NCBI GenBank assembly: GCA_963969365.1
Contig: OZ017750.1
Coordinates: 1,922,001-1,986,000 of the forward strand
Source: Asterochloris sp. CNOR1
Taxonomy: Eukaryota > Chlorophyta > Trebouxiophyceae > Trebouxiales > Trebouxiaceae
DNA length: 64,000 nucleotides
Direction of reading: 5' to 3'
Every line of letters begins with the position of its first letter. The first letter of the stretch is position 1. Below, piece by piece: positions 39,101 to 53,200 of the stretch. Both the position numbers and the translations under genes were made by a program. The notes under the pieces were generated by a model, which saw only the letters and a program-made list of their open reading frames with translations, searched no databases and had not been told where the DNA came from.

Positions 39101-41586
39101 GCTTCTGCAGATCACAGACCCAGTGGCAAGCTTGGGCAGTGCTGTCACTCACCCTCAGCAGTGATCATGCGGTTGCTGACTGCCACCAGGCTGCGCTTGA
39201 ACTGCACTTGGGCCCAGGGCAGGTGGCAGAGGGACTCCCGAAGGTCCTGGAAGTGCTCCACGCCGGTGGCAAGGAGCAGCTGCTGCGCTTCTCCGCCATG
39301 CACAGCCTGCCCTGCTGCCACGTATAGGTCAAGCAAGGCTTCTGCATCCCCCAGCTGCACCTGAGCAGCAACTGCTGCTGAGCCTGGGGCAACGTCGCTG
39401 ATGCCCAGGGCTGCAGCAGCACACCTGCTGCTGGCACCCTCCCCGGGGGCAGGCTTTGAGCCGCAGCCTTGCTGGGCGGCCTCCATAGCCTGCTGCTGGC
39501 GCTTTTGGGGCGCAGAGCCTGCACAGGCCCAGCTCAGCAGCTCCAGGAAGCAGACGGCAAAGCGCAGGGGGTCGTGGGTGTTTGGCGTTGTCGCCTTCCA
39601 AACCCCTTTGCGCCAGGCAGGCGCCTCTGTGCCATGGGCCTGCCTGAGCTGCACCCCTGCAGCCCACCCCCCAGCTGGCTGTGCTGCTGGAGGACTCTGC
39701 TTGGGCAGCTGCTGCAGCAGCTGTCTCAACTCCTGTTGTTGGGCACCCAGATCAGAGACAGAGGGTGGCTCCTGTTGGGGAGGGCTTGCTGGGGACAAAG
39801 GCAGCAGGTCCACGGCAACATGGGCAGCCCATGCTTCAGCTCTGCTGCTTCTAGCAGCTGGGTCCGGCGGCTCCTTGCGGGAAGCTGTGCCTGAGGCCCA
39901 CCTCTGCACATCCTCCATGCAGCGCTGCCAGGCAGCGGCGTGGGTGCCCAGCCCCAGCAGCGGGCGGGGCTGCTGCTCAGCCTGCTGCTGCTGGCTGCCT
40001 GTGTGACTACCAGACATGGCCGCCACCGGCAGCTGCCTCTCTGGTGAGCTGGCATCTACCGGTGTCATGGACACAGGCAGCATGCTTATACGAGCTCTGA
40101 CATGGCATCCTGCCTGCACTGCACAGGTCAGTTTGGCTTTTTAGAATGATATGCAAGGTGTTGCGAGCATGCATGATACAAGCGGCACAACATGAAGTGG
40201 GAAGCATCACTCAATAAGCACCACAGCGTGTTTCACCTGAAAACCTGCCTGGGACATCACAGCAAGCGCGCCACCAGCAGCCGGGTGCAGGTGCTCGCTC
40301 AGCGCCCGGTCCAGGGCAGCATGCAGGGACTGCAAGTGGGCTGCCAGCTCGTTGCCAGCCAGGGCTTGCGGCCATGCATTCAGCAGGCTTAGCAATGCTT
40401 GCAGCGCCTCAGCTAGCAGAGCCTGCTGCCCAGTCTGGGCAGGAGGCTGCGCACTGCTGTCTGCCCTGTGGCTGGTCCCCATGCAGCCAGCGATCTGCTG
40501 GCCAATGTACTGCGTAAGCGACAACATCGTGGCAGTCAGCATGTTTGAATCTGACAGGCAATCTGCAGCCCCCCTGATGTGAGCCAGCAGCTTCCCCTGC
40601 AGCGCGGGGCTCTGCAGATGGGGTACCTGCAGCAGTGGCGGAGATCTCCCAGTCAGCATCACGTCTCTGGCGTTGGGTTGCGGCTACACAAAGAACGGAG
40701 TTGCCAAATGTAAAGTGGCTTGCCTGCAGGTCCTTACTTGCTGCAGCCACTGACAGCACTGAAGCTGCAAAGACAGGGGAGCTTCCAGCAAACTGCAGGA
40801 TCATGGCATCCTGGTCCCTTGCGCAGCGGCAGGAGCAGGCCACCACCTGCAGGAGGTCAGGAACCCAGCCCAGCCGCTGCACAAGCTCCGCCATTGCGCC
40901 TGCAGGAGGGCACACTGTTTCAGAAAGGCGGCAATGCAGCGCCCATGTGGGCTTGCCCAACAATCTAGAACCTGGCAGCACTAGGAGCGCGCTTGTTGGC
41001 AAGCGCCTGCGCCTGTCAAAGCTGCACCTGCCACCGACCTGCTGCCAGCCCAGAGGCTGCACCGCTGACTGCCTGCTGCAGGAGCAGCTGGAGAAGCAGC
41101 AGCCTGTTCAGGCTGTGCTCGCCAGCCAAGCTGGCAGCCATCTTTAAAAGCGCCACAGCAGCAGCCATGACGGTCTCATTTGAGCCTGTACGCAACTAAG
41201 ATAGATGTCAATGCACCCTGACAGGATCTGCAGGCGAGCCCACGTGCCAGACTGGTCAACAAAGACAACACGGCATGGCTGCAGTCACCCATACCTGCTG
41301 CCTCCTGGTGCTTGTCAGCCTTTGCATGGCTGAGACAGGCAAGCATGGCCCTCAGCTGGGTGTTCAGCAAGCTCAGGCGGGACCTGCTGCCTGGGATCTG
41401 TTGAACCTGCATGCAAAGGAACAGGGGTGCTGACAACACCAAGGAGCAGGCAGGCAACTGAATGTTAGGAACAGCAAGGATCATTTAAGCCCTCTCTAGG
41501 GGAACTTGATGCACCTTGAGCTTCAGGTTCTGCAACAGCTGCTGCTCCTGCCTGGACGGGGCTCTGCGTCCCTTGCTTCTGCTCAT
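36154..41586 (-). CDS. Large alpha-helical protein, family not recognised
   Basis: A long minus-strand gene starting MSRSKGRRAPSRQEQQLLQN at 41586. Clear exon blocks lie near 41300-41420 (LSLLNTQLRAMLACL), 41050-41180 (EHSLNRLLLLQLLLQQAVS), 40740-40900, 40240-40630 (NMLTATMLSLTQYIGQQIAG), 39160-40100, 38660-38900, 37510-38530 and 36990-37440. They are rich in Leu and Ala in helical patterns, like HEAT or ARM scaffolds, but I found no diagnostic motif. A Cys cluster, CTLCSDSDLSSDFNHICECC, occurs near 36740. The exon ending near 36350 has a good donor and joins in phase to a short last exon (ILDYGDLTSGRTVTWLQRR) with its stop at 36154. The gene converges on the CaaX gene. Gene existence is firm; exact exons and function are not. 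Confidence 0.7.
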
Positions 41587-41632
41587 AGTGAGCAGCAGCC
41601 TGACGCACTAATCGCTGCTTGCACCCAACAGA

Positions 41633-41797
41633 TCAGCCTGATCTGACAGCAGAAACCGCCCAAACTGCATGGATCCTCTTTGGCAGGAAATAGGCAAGAG
41701 CAACTGCTAGTAGGACAATGAGCAGGACATCAGTGAACTGCAGTGTCCTCACGCCCATGGCAGAATCGTTCACATGTGACTTGACATTGCCTGCCAT
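41633..41797 (-). CDS. Possible 54-aa tail-anchored membrane microprotein or last exon
   Basis: An ATG frame of 54 aa with one strong membrane segment (FTDVLLIVLLAVALAYFLPK) followed by a short tail. The frame is open upstream of the ATG back to a possible CAG acceptor near 41860, so it may be the last exon of a spliced gene instead of a complete gene. It lies between the start of the helical-protein gene and the stop of the Pro-rich gene, all on the minus strand. No family recognised. Confidence 0.35.
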   Translation of the reverse strand: MAGNVKSHVNDSAMGVRTLQFTDVLLIVLLAVALAYFLPKRIHAVWAVSAVRSG

Positions 41798-42025
41798 TGC
41801 ATGCCCTGCAACATCAAGCAAGCTGGGAGTGCCTCTTCGCCCCGCAAATGTGGCTCGCTGCCTGCGTCACAACCTACAAGGTCTGATAAAAATAAATTGT
41901 CCTACTGTGGTGGTCAACAGAGATGCTGAGCAAAGCCAGCATCCTAAACGAATGGAAAGTCATAGCAAGGGGATGTGTGGATTCAGCAGATTTCATAGGG
42001 CTGCCAAGGGCACCTGCCCTCATCT

Positions 42026-44145
42026 TCACTTGAGCAGATGCGGGAACTGAGGGCTGAGAGAGGCGTTTTGGCCGACGCCAATGTTCGTTGCAATTCCAAG
42101 GCCTGATGTGAGGCCTGCCTGATGAGGGGACAGGGCGATGCACAAGAACCCACTTTGGCCACTCTGCGGCACCTGCAGAGATCAAAATCATGAGGTCGCT
42201 GTCGGTTGCTTGATGCTTGTGCTGCTGCCGTACATAGAGTGCGTCAACACAGTCCTGCTCTGCACAGAGTCTCTAAGGGACCAGCAGCTGACCTGGTTGA
42301 GCAAGCTCTGGCCGGGAATTGCAGAGACAAGGCCAGTTGGTATGGACGCCATGGGTGCGGGCTGTGGCAGGGTATCAGCAGATGCCGGTACTGGGATTTG
42401 GGCTGTCGGGGCTCTGACTGTTGAGTGGGCAGCAAGGACGACGCTGGGCCCTGCAGGGGGCATAATCAGGGCCATGTCAGTCAGTGCAAGGCAGCGCTGC
42501 CGCGGCCCACATGAAGCAAATGGTAGCAGATGCCCTGGCGGCAAACAAAACGGACCCAAGCCAGCCCATGGAGCCGCCGCATGCAAGGACTGGCAGCCCA
42601 GTTAATCTGCCTCGGGCTGACAGGCAGCAAGCACCCTTGCGCACAAGGTTGCAGCAAGCCCAGCATCGCCCAGACAGAACGAAACATGAGTGTAGGCCCC
42701 CTGCTCACCACCTGTGCTGATGGCTGACGCTGGGCACTGTACCCTGTGCCGGGTGCCCTGCACATCCTCCACTGTTGCCTGGACGATGGCGTCTGTGCCA
42801 GGGGTGTGTGGGATCATCTGGGGCTGTGAGTTGCCTGTGACCACCACAAAGGTGGTGGTGGCAGGCGGCGCTGCAGCAGCACTGATGCCTGGCAGCACCA
42901 GGACCTGCCTGGGCGTGCCAGACAGGGCCAGGCCAGGCTGGCTTGTCAGGCCTGGCTGGCCCGTCAGGCCTGTAGCCGTCAGCATGGGCCGACTAAGGGC
43001 TGCAGCAGCCACTGCATTGGCAGAGGAGGCGCCTCCCGGCAGGTTTGCCAGAGAGGCCGCCGTCTTCTGCAACAGGCGATTGCTGTTCTCGATCAGCGCC
43101 TGCGTCTGCATGGTCGTGCTGTGCAGCATGCGCTTGCTGTCCTCTATCAGCGTCTCAGTGCGCTTGCACGAGTCCTCCTGCAGAAAGTCACATGCAGCAG
43201 GTTGACTGTAGGAGTTTGTGCTGCTTTATGACAAGCAGTATGTACACACGGCCTCAATGCATGGCCCGGCCCCAGGCACTCAACAACTCATTCCTCGGGG
43301 AATGGCAGGCAGCAGCACCTCCTCTCCTTGGGGAGAGTGTGCTGTGCTCATTCGTGCCAAAGCACAGAGCACACCTGCATGTGCATGGCCATCCCTGCTC
43401 CAGCTGGTAACCTGAGGTCGTGTGTGGGGGCAACACCCTGCTTCTGTCCACCATCTGCGTGAGAAGGGCATTGCAGTTCTTAGATTTGGTGGTCACATGA
43501 GCTCACGGACAGTGCTGCCCCCCACAGGAGGCTCACCTGCCCTGCTCTGAGGCCCTGCTGGCGCTGCCTGCACCACACGCTGTCCAGTAGCAATGGCTGA
43601 GGCTGTGGCAAGGCTGCTGGGTACAACAGTCCCGCCTGGCGTGGGCGCCACGGTACTGCCGGCACTCGGGCTCCAGCCAGCGGCACGAACTGGCACCGGT
43701 CTGTGCAGCGTCCCTGTCACTGCATGCTGCTCGGCTGGCTGCTCATCATGGGAGAGCCTCTGCCGTTTAGCAGGCTGGGCCTGTTCCTGCTGCTCTTGGA
43801 CAGCAGCAAAGGGTGTGGTAAGCACAGCGGGTGAAGGCTGTATTCGGTGCTCTCCATCTACAGCAGGAAGGCCACACCATCAATAGGAGCTAAGGACGTT
43901 ATTCGTGAGGCAAAGCACCAGCTTTTTGGGCAACCCCTTTGTAAGGAACGAGCTGGTCCTTACGGAAGCAGCGGAGCTCAAAAAGGCTCTTCCAGTTGCC
44001 AACTAATTGGTTGCTGGCAGGGTGTCGTACGAGCAAAACTCGGTGCCTCTACTCACCAGACTGCGCCTGGCCAGCTTCCAGGTCTGGCATGACTGGCCCG
44101 TCAAACAACTTGCGAGCTCCGAGGTCGTCAGATTGCCTATGAGGA
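42026..44145 (-). CDS. Pro/Ala/Gln-rich protein, family not recognised, start unresolved
   Basis: Supported exons in gene order: up to about 44135 (DDLGARKLFDGPVMPDLE), about 43525-43830 (EQQEQAQPAKRQRLSHDEQP, which could serve as a nuclear signal), 42709-43177, 42293-42450 and 42026-42172. The last three join in phase and end at a TGA at 42026. Exon 42709-43177 begins with a predicted helix of regular charge (EDSCKRTETLIEDSKRML) and then has Pro-Gly repeats (GLTGQPGLTSQPGLALSG). Phase between about 43525 and 43177 does not match, so at least one small exon is missing. The first exon is not found; it should lie within a few hundred bases of the divergent aminotransferase gene. A nuclear regulatory role is a guess from composition. 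Confidence 0.55.
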
Positions 44146-44322
44146 GAGAGGCGGATTCTGGGTTCAGAAGCTGAGCTGTCTCTTAAAAATCTCGAAAACC
44201 AGCTTGCCCAGCCTATCTCAGATGCCGGCCAGGCTGAGCCATTTGCATTGCCAGCTGGTCAATGTCTTAGCTGCTTTCATTCTTTTGACGATCCTCATGT
44301 CACGTTCGCGAAGGTGGTCTGC

Positions 44323-46293
<1,971 letters not shown>

Positions 46294-47207
46294 TCTGGCG
46301 GGTGCATGCTGCTGGTTTGACGTGGTCAAGGGAACAGGCCTAAGTGGCACAATCTTGAAAGTCCTGGCGGAGGAGAGGCCATTCTGCGTTGTGTGGGGCA
46401 CCTTTTGGAACGGAGAGCCATGTCTGCACCATTTTTTGTGGGACATGCGCACTTAGATGGCAAAGCAATGATCTAGCCACTCAATCCCATCGGCCCTTCC
46501 CTACCATAAGGGTGTCATGAAAGTGCCGGCCCCATATGTTGCCTCCGTTGCATTTACATGCAACCCAGCCTTGCTCCAATGCGCTGAGCGCAATGGTGAT
46601 CTGCCCCTCAGCTGCACAACGCCGCAGCGTCCAGCCATAGAACTGGCAACTTCACTGTCAACTAAGTCACCCATGTTATGGTGATGTCACCGTACTCTGC
46701 AGAGTAAACGCACACATCAGTTGCATCTTAGGTCTGCTCTCTATGCTCAGTGAAGGCGACACAGCTTCTGCTGAGCACAGTGTACTGCTGGAGCTTCCAC
46801 TCACGCAGCATTTACCACAAGCTTGCAGTCAATTTAGCAGCTGCACTTGTAGCGTACTGCTCTGGCTGCATGGCCGCTAACTACAGCATCAGCAGCTTCT
46901 GAATCCCTGAACCATGGACCCAAAGATGGAGGGGTGGGTCCCCCGACCAACAATCCAACTTTCGCAAAACGCCAAATCATGTCTTTTGCTGTGATGACAG
47001 CAAGGCAAACTGCTGAGCCCGCTGTTATTCACGCTGACTAGCATGAGATTATGAGCTGACTTTGACCTACAGCTTGCAAACAGTCATCGATCTCATGCTG
47101 GCAAGTCTGGAACGATCAGATAGTTAAACTTGTAGCATGCTGCAAAGACAAGCTACAGGTTAGAAGTGCTCCTGAAGTGGGGAGCATTTGCCCTCACAAT
47201 TCAAGGC
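46294..47207. other. Intergenic stretch, no gene seen
   Basis: About 900 bp between the aminotransferase stop and the tentative RAPTOR start. Base composition is less GC-rich than in the genes. I see no RNA gene, repeat or coding exon that I can support. Confidence 0.6.
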
Positions 47208-50200
47208 ATGAATGCCTGGGAGGAGCGAGTGACATCAGGCAGCAGGGCCAGTACCCCAACCTCCCAGGATGCGCACGTGTCAGGCCTGGCAGCGCAGTTG
47301 TGCCCCAAGTTGGCTCTCAATAACGTGGTGCGCATTGAGATCTGGCAAGGGTGATCAGGTCTGGTGAAAACAGCCTGTGGCCTTGCTGAGCGCAATTGCT
47401 TCCCTTGCTGTCTGCAGCCTGGAAATCTCTCGGCATCCCGGGCGGTGCAGCTTTTGCAAGAGGCAGGCTTGTTCAGCGAGGTGAGCTGCTGGCAGCCACA
47501 CTGCAACCTTCCGAGAAGCTGGCAACCAGTCAGGGCACGATGTCAACCAAGACATCTGACATTGTTTCATTCACTGCCTGGCTGTAGAGCTGCTGTTTGC
47601 TGCGCCTGTACAGGCAGCGCCCTTGACATGGCCTGTGCACTGTGCTGGGCCAGTGCAGCTGAATGCTCACATAGCCAGCTCTACGGAAGCTGCCCAGCCT
47701 GTTCGCTCTGGGCCCAACAAAGGCATAAATGATTGATTATTGATCTCATCCTCAAGAAAGCTTGTTTGCGGTCCTTGTCTGCCTTTTTCTGCTGCACCTC
47801 AATGCTGAGCAGGAGGCAGCACTTAGTTCTCTGCCTGCCCGATAAGCGCAATCTGGGAGCTTCATCCAACGTGCAGCATCAGCATGGCCTCCCTCGCTTG
47901 CTGCAGCCGTGTACCTTATTCAGAGCAGGCTGAGTCACAGCCTGCGCAGCACACCCAAGTTGCCTGCCTGGTGGCTGATGCACTGCCCGTCTGAAGCTGC
48001 ACGCTGAGCCGAGCCTGCGCAGCTGTGCTGAGATGCAGAATGGGCGCCTGCTTGGCCCTGAAGCTGCAGCTATGCCATCGCTTCGTCGCTGCATGTTCAG
48101 CACATCTTCTCTGTCTCCTCGCAGCTGCGCCACGATGCAGAGCAGGATGAGGAGGGGCAGCCGGCGCAAGCGCAGGGCATTGTGTCCAAGTGGCGCCAGA
48201 AGGAGCGCTTGAAAACCACTGCAGTGGCCCTTGTACTCTGCCTGAACATCGGGGTTGACCCGCCAGACGTGATCAAAATCTCGCCATGTGCGCGCCTGGA
48301 GTGCTGGGTGGACCCACTGTCCATGCAGCCGCCGAAGGCTTTGGAAACGATAGGTGGGCTTCAAACTGGTTGGTGTCTTCCACACAAGACATACACAGGT
48401 AGCAGGCTTTCAAGGGTTCTGTGGTGGCCGCTGGGGACTGCCTGTCTGAGATGTTGGGTGGTCGTCTAGGGCCAGTCGCCAGGGCTACGGCAGGACGCAC
48501 CACAGGCCTGGCTGCGCTCGCAGCTGCAGCAGGAGCAGAAGCTGCCAGCGGGTGCAACTGCACTGCTGCTCTTGGTGAGTACTGTTCTTGTGCCTGGTGG
48601 AATCCAGCACTGCCACTGTCATCAACTCCATTGACCCTGGGGGTGCTGCAGGTGCGGCCATCATTGATGGCACGCCTTGCAACTCTGATTGTTGTGTGCT
48701 GCAGGCAAGAACCTGCAGGCGCAGTATGAGCGGTGGCAGCCCCGAGCCAAGTACAAGATGCACCTGGACCCCACCATGGACGATATCAAGAAGCTGGCCA
48801 TCTCCTGCCGTCGTGCAGCCAAGGTGGAGGCGCCCCCGCAGCTGCAACATCCCTGCTCTGTGCAGTAGGGGCGTGCGGCCAGACCTTGATTGCTGCTCAG
48901 GGGCACCGACATCGATTGCAGTGATGTCAAGCACCTGACTATCCAGCTGGCAAAAGCGAAGACTTGACTGCTGCAGCTTAGGGGCTCCCCGGCACTATGT
49001 GTTTGCTGCAATGTCTGACTGCATAATGTCAAGCACCTGGCTATCCAGCTGGCAAACAGCAAAAGACTCGACTGCTGCAGCTCTAGGGGCTCCCTGGCAC
49101 TGTGTTTTGGCTGGGGAGCTTCAGCGTGGTCAAGGGTGCAAATATGCTTGCAGCAGCTCCTTGCCACGGGCTTCTATGCCGCACTTGTGTCAGGAAGTTT
49201 TGCAGGATGAGTGTTGTAGTTGCCGTAAACGCTGCAGCCAATGCCCCGACAAGCCGGCAGAAGCTGATGCTGACTCAGCCCAATGGCTATGCTGCGCTCT
49301 GCAAGTTGCGCAGCACCATTTAACCTTTTTGTCTCCATGCAGAACGAGCGGGTGCTGTATCATTATAACGGCCATGGCGTGCCCCGCCCCACCGTTAATG
49401 GCGAGATCTGGGTGTTCAACAAGTCTTATACGCAGTACATTCCCATGTCGGTGTATGACCTTCACGCCTGGGTGGGCACGCCCTGCATTTACGTCTTCGA
49501 CTGCTCAGCTGCTGGACTGATTGTCAACTCCTTCCGGACGTTTGCCGAGCAGCGGCAGCAGGTGCAGCACTGTGGCCACAGAGAGAAGCCGTGATATTTC
49601 CTTGACCACACATCTAGCTACTGCTGTTCCTTGAGTTGAAGCAGTTCCCTGAGCTTATGCAATCGCTTCTGATTGCTGCTCTGCTGTGCTGCCTGTCAGA
49701 GCAGGCACACTATTGCAGCAGTAGCGGTTGTGCTGTCTTGCACTCTCTGGCAGTTGTAGGCCATTGCAGTCCTGTTCATTCAACCCTCACGAGCCTCTGC
49801 AGCTGCCACTCTGTGCTGGGCAGCTGCGCTTTTTCATCAGCTCCTGTGGCATCTGTGGCATGCCCTGCGTGTTCCTGAGACATTGCTGTGTCTGATGGTG
49901 AAGGCAGGACCGATATACTGGGTTGTGCAGAGTCAGACAGGGTTCCATGCGCTGCAGGAGACTGACGAGACAGGCCCGTCAAGCAGTAGTCCTTACCCTG
50001 GAGGCGCAGGGGTCAGCCCACAGCAAGAGGACCTGCTGCGGGAATGCATCCTGCTGGCAGCCTGCGGCGCCAACGAGCTGCTGCCCCAGACCCCTGACCT
50101 GCCAGGCGATGTTTTCACTGCGTGCCTGACCACACCCATCAAGGCAAGCCCATTGTGGGCATGCTGCTAGTTTCTGCGCCCAGCGACACCAGGCCAGAAC

Positions 50201-53200
50201 TAGAGTGTGGCGCTGTCGACCTGCTGGGGAGGTGATCAGATGTTATAGAGCAATTCTTTCTGGACAGGCTGACTGCCAGAAGCCTATATTGCAAGTGCTG
50301 TTCACACCATGGCTGTCACACTTCCTGGACAGCAGCAGCATGTGAGGTGCTGAGCGATTTTGCCCTCGCCACCCGAAGCCTGTGGGGCTTGTCAGGCTCA
50401 CCAGCAATACACCAATGCTGCAGGTGGCGCTGCAGTGGTTCTGCTCCCGCAGCCTGATGCACCATGAGGGCCTGACCAAGGAGCTCATTGACCGCATCCC
50501 AGGGAAGCAGACTGACAGAAAGACGGCTCTGGGCGAGCTCAACTGGATTTTCACAGCCATCACTGACACCATTGCATGGAACATGCTGCCCCGCGCCCTG
50601 TTTCAGCGCCTGTTTCGGCAGGTGCGTGCAGAGTGCGCAGCCACACTGTGCAGGGCTCGATGACGGGCATTTGCACACTGCTGAGTCCTGCATGCGACTG
50701 GTGTGAGCACGTTTGCTGCCTTTCTAGGCAGGCTGCATTGCAATGCCACCATCGTCACCACTCAATGGAGTATGCTGCTGCACAACACGGTTCCTGCCTT
50801 CGAGTGGGCCCAGAATGGTGCACTCAACTTCTGCGCAGGGTGCTGGCCTCCAGCATGACATCCAGGTTGCCTGCTGCATTGTTCTTGGGTCAACGGACAC
50901 TGAAGCTTTCCTCTGATGGCCTGATTCATTTGGGTTGCCAACTCTGCCTGCCTCTGTCCCCACCCCCCTACCAACGTGGGCTGTGCAGGGATTGTCTGTG
51001 TTGCATGAGAGCAACTTGGCCCTGAGCTGACTTGCTGGCAGTCAGCCTGCCTTGTGCAATGCATTTGTGCCTTGCGACCCAGCTGTGGCCTGCAGGATTT
51101 GCTGGTGGCATCCCTGTTCCGTAACTTTCTGCTGGCAGAGCGCATCATGCGGGCGGCAGCGTGCAGCCCTGTCAGCTTCCCGCAGCTGCCCCCCACGCAC
51201 CAGCACCACATGTGGTACGCCTGGGACATGGCGGCGGAGATGTGCCTGCTGCAGCTGCCAGGGTAAGCCACTCAGCATGTGCCTCTCTGTACCCCTGCCT
51301 TTATGCCCTTCACAGCATCCCTGGCAGTGCTGTGTATCTGCGGTATGTGCATCAAGCTGACCTGGCTCCTTCTGCCTGTGTGAACCTTTAGCAGATGTCC
51401 ACCAACACACTGTTTCTACCAATACAGAGGCATGGCAGGCAAGACGCGCTGCTGCAGCTTGCAGACTCAGTACTAATATCTTTACTGCCTCAGCTGTTCG
51501 TAAGCTTCACAGAGTCCATTTGCCCTGCACCTGGGGTCTGACAAGGCAGCATCAGTTCTGCATGCAGGCAATTCTTAAAAGGTGTGCACCTCAGCGACCT
51601 CCTTGTTCCTGCAGCACCCTAGAAGAAGGAGCAGAGTTCCAGCCCAGCCCCTTCTTCAATGAGCAGCTGACGGCCTTTGAGCTCTGGCTGGAGCATGGCT
51701 CAGAGCATAAGCGCCCCCCAGAGCAGCTGCCCATTGTGCTGCAGGTCAGGCCTCTCAGGCTGCTGTGGCAGGCCTCTGTAAGCCACTGTCGTCTGGCACC
51801 TGGGTTGTCATATGGTCCCGAGCGGGAGCCTTGTTTGAAGCCCTTCGGCTGACTTGTGCATTGCTGCTGGACCAGCTCCTACTCTGTCAGGTCATGTCAG
51901 TCTATTGGGGCCTGCAGCATCAGGATGAGCACTCAAGAGCAGGCCCACTGCCGTGTGACAGCAAATCCTGTGTCTAGGTGCTGCTCAGCCAGGTGCAAAG
52001 GATGCGGGCTCTGGCCCTGCAGCCTCTGGGCTGCAGCAATCAAAGGGGGCAGGACACCACTCTGACAGCAACACCTGTGTGCAGGTCCTGCTCAGCCAGG
52101 TGCACAGGCTGCGGGCGCTGACCCTGCTGGGGCGCTTCCTGGACATGGGCAGCTGGGCAGTGGACCTGGCGCTGTCTGTGGGCATCTTCCCCTATGTGCT
52201 CAAGCTGCTGCAGACGACAGCCACAGACCTGCGCCAGACGCTTGTCTTCATCTGGACCAAGATTCTGGCCCTGGACAGGACCTGCCAGGTGGGCCTGCAA
52301 AGAGGGGCCTGCAGGCCAATTGAGCAGTTGCGGCTGATGTTGTCACCCGGCTTATTTCTGCAGCATAACAGAGTCCACCCTCAGGCACCGTCCCCACATC
52401 AGGGTCTGCCCACCATTTGCTGCAGTGCATAGCCCACCACCTGCTTGCTCAGCCCCCAGCACGTGGTTGTGGTGCCAGGGTTGGCATGATCTTGCTTGGA
52501 GACAGCAAAGGGTGTGCTGGACATGCCTGTGTGTATGTGTGTGTGTGTGTGTGTGTGGTTGGGTGTGCGCGTGTCTGATCTTTGCTGTGCATGTTAGCAT
52601 TCATGAAAAACGATGGCTTCCTGTACTTCATGAATGGCCTGGACAGCTGTGCTGCCATGAGAGAGCTGTGCGGACTGCACTCTGATCTCAAGAAGGACAG
52701 CGGGCACCTGCAAACATGTGAAAGACAGGGTCCTCTTCCCTTCAGCCACCACGGTGTCTCTGCCCTGCATGCAGGTGGACCTGGTGAAAGACAGCGGGCA
52801 CCTGTATTTCATCAAATTTCTGGACAGCAACGACCCCCCGCCCACGTCAAGGGCCCAGGCAGCCTTTGTGCTGGCAGTGATCTGTGATGAGCACCCTCGG
52901 GGACAGAGCCTGTGTGCTGGGGCCAACTTGCTGGGCGTGTGCCTGCCCCATCTGGTGCACATCGTCAGCCAGCTGGATCACGCGCCCGAGCAGCAGCTGC
53001 TGGCCAAGTGGCTGTGCCTCTGCGCAGGAAAGCTGTGCGAGAACATGCCAGAGGTAAGCTTATGCCCTGCTGTTTGTCTTGTGCACATGTGAGACAAAGC
53101 ATTGATGCTTTCCAGGTGGTTGTGCTAAGAGTGTCGAGAGGTGAGTCTGTGCCAGCCCTGAAGGGCAGTGTGAGTCTCAGGCAAGCAGCAACCTGTGGCG

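Noticed and set aside
39401-40006. Plus-strand open frame of about 200 codons
   Set aside because: It is the antisense shadow of the helical-protein exon at 39160-40100.
46430-46500. Sequence that resembled part of a tRNA (TCTAGCCACTCAATCCCAT)
   Set aside because: No acceptor stem, anticodon arm or T loop could be assembled on either strand.
48470-48573. Exon-like Ala-rich stretch in RAPTOR with a GTGAGT donor
   Set aside because: RAPTOR proteins run directly from KALETIG to [10 protein letters not shown], and the flanking exons already join in phase without it.
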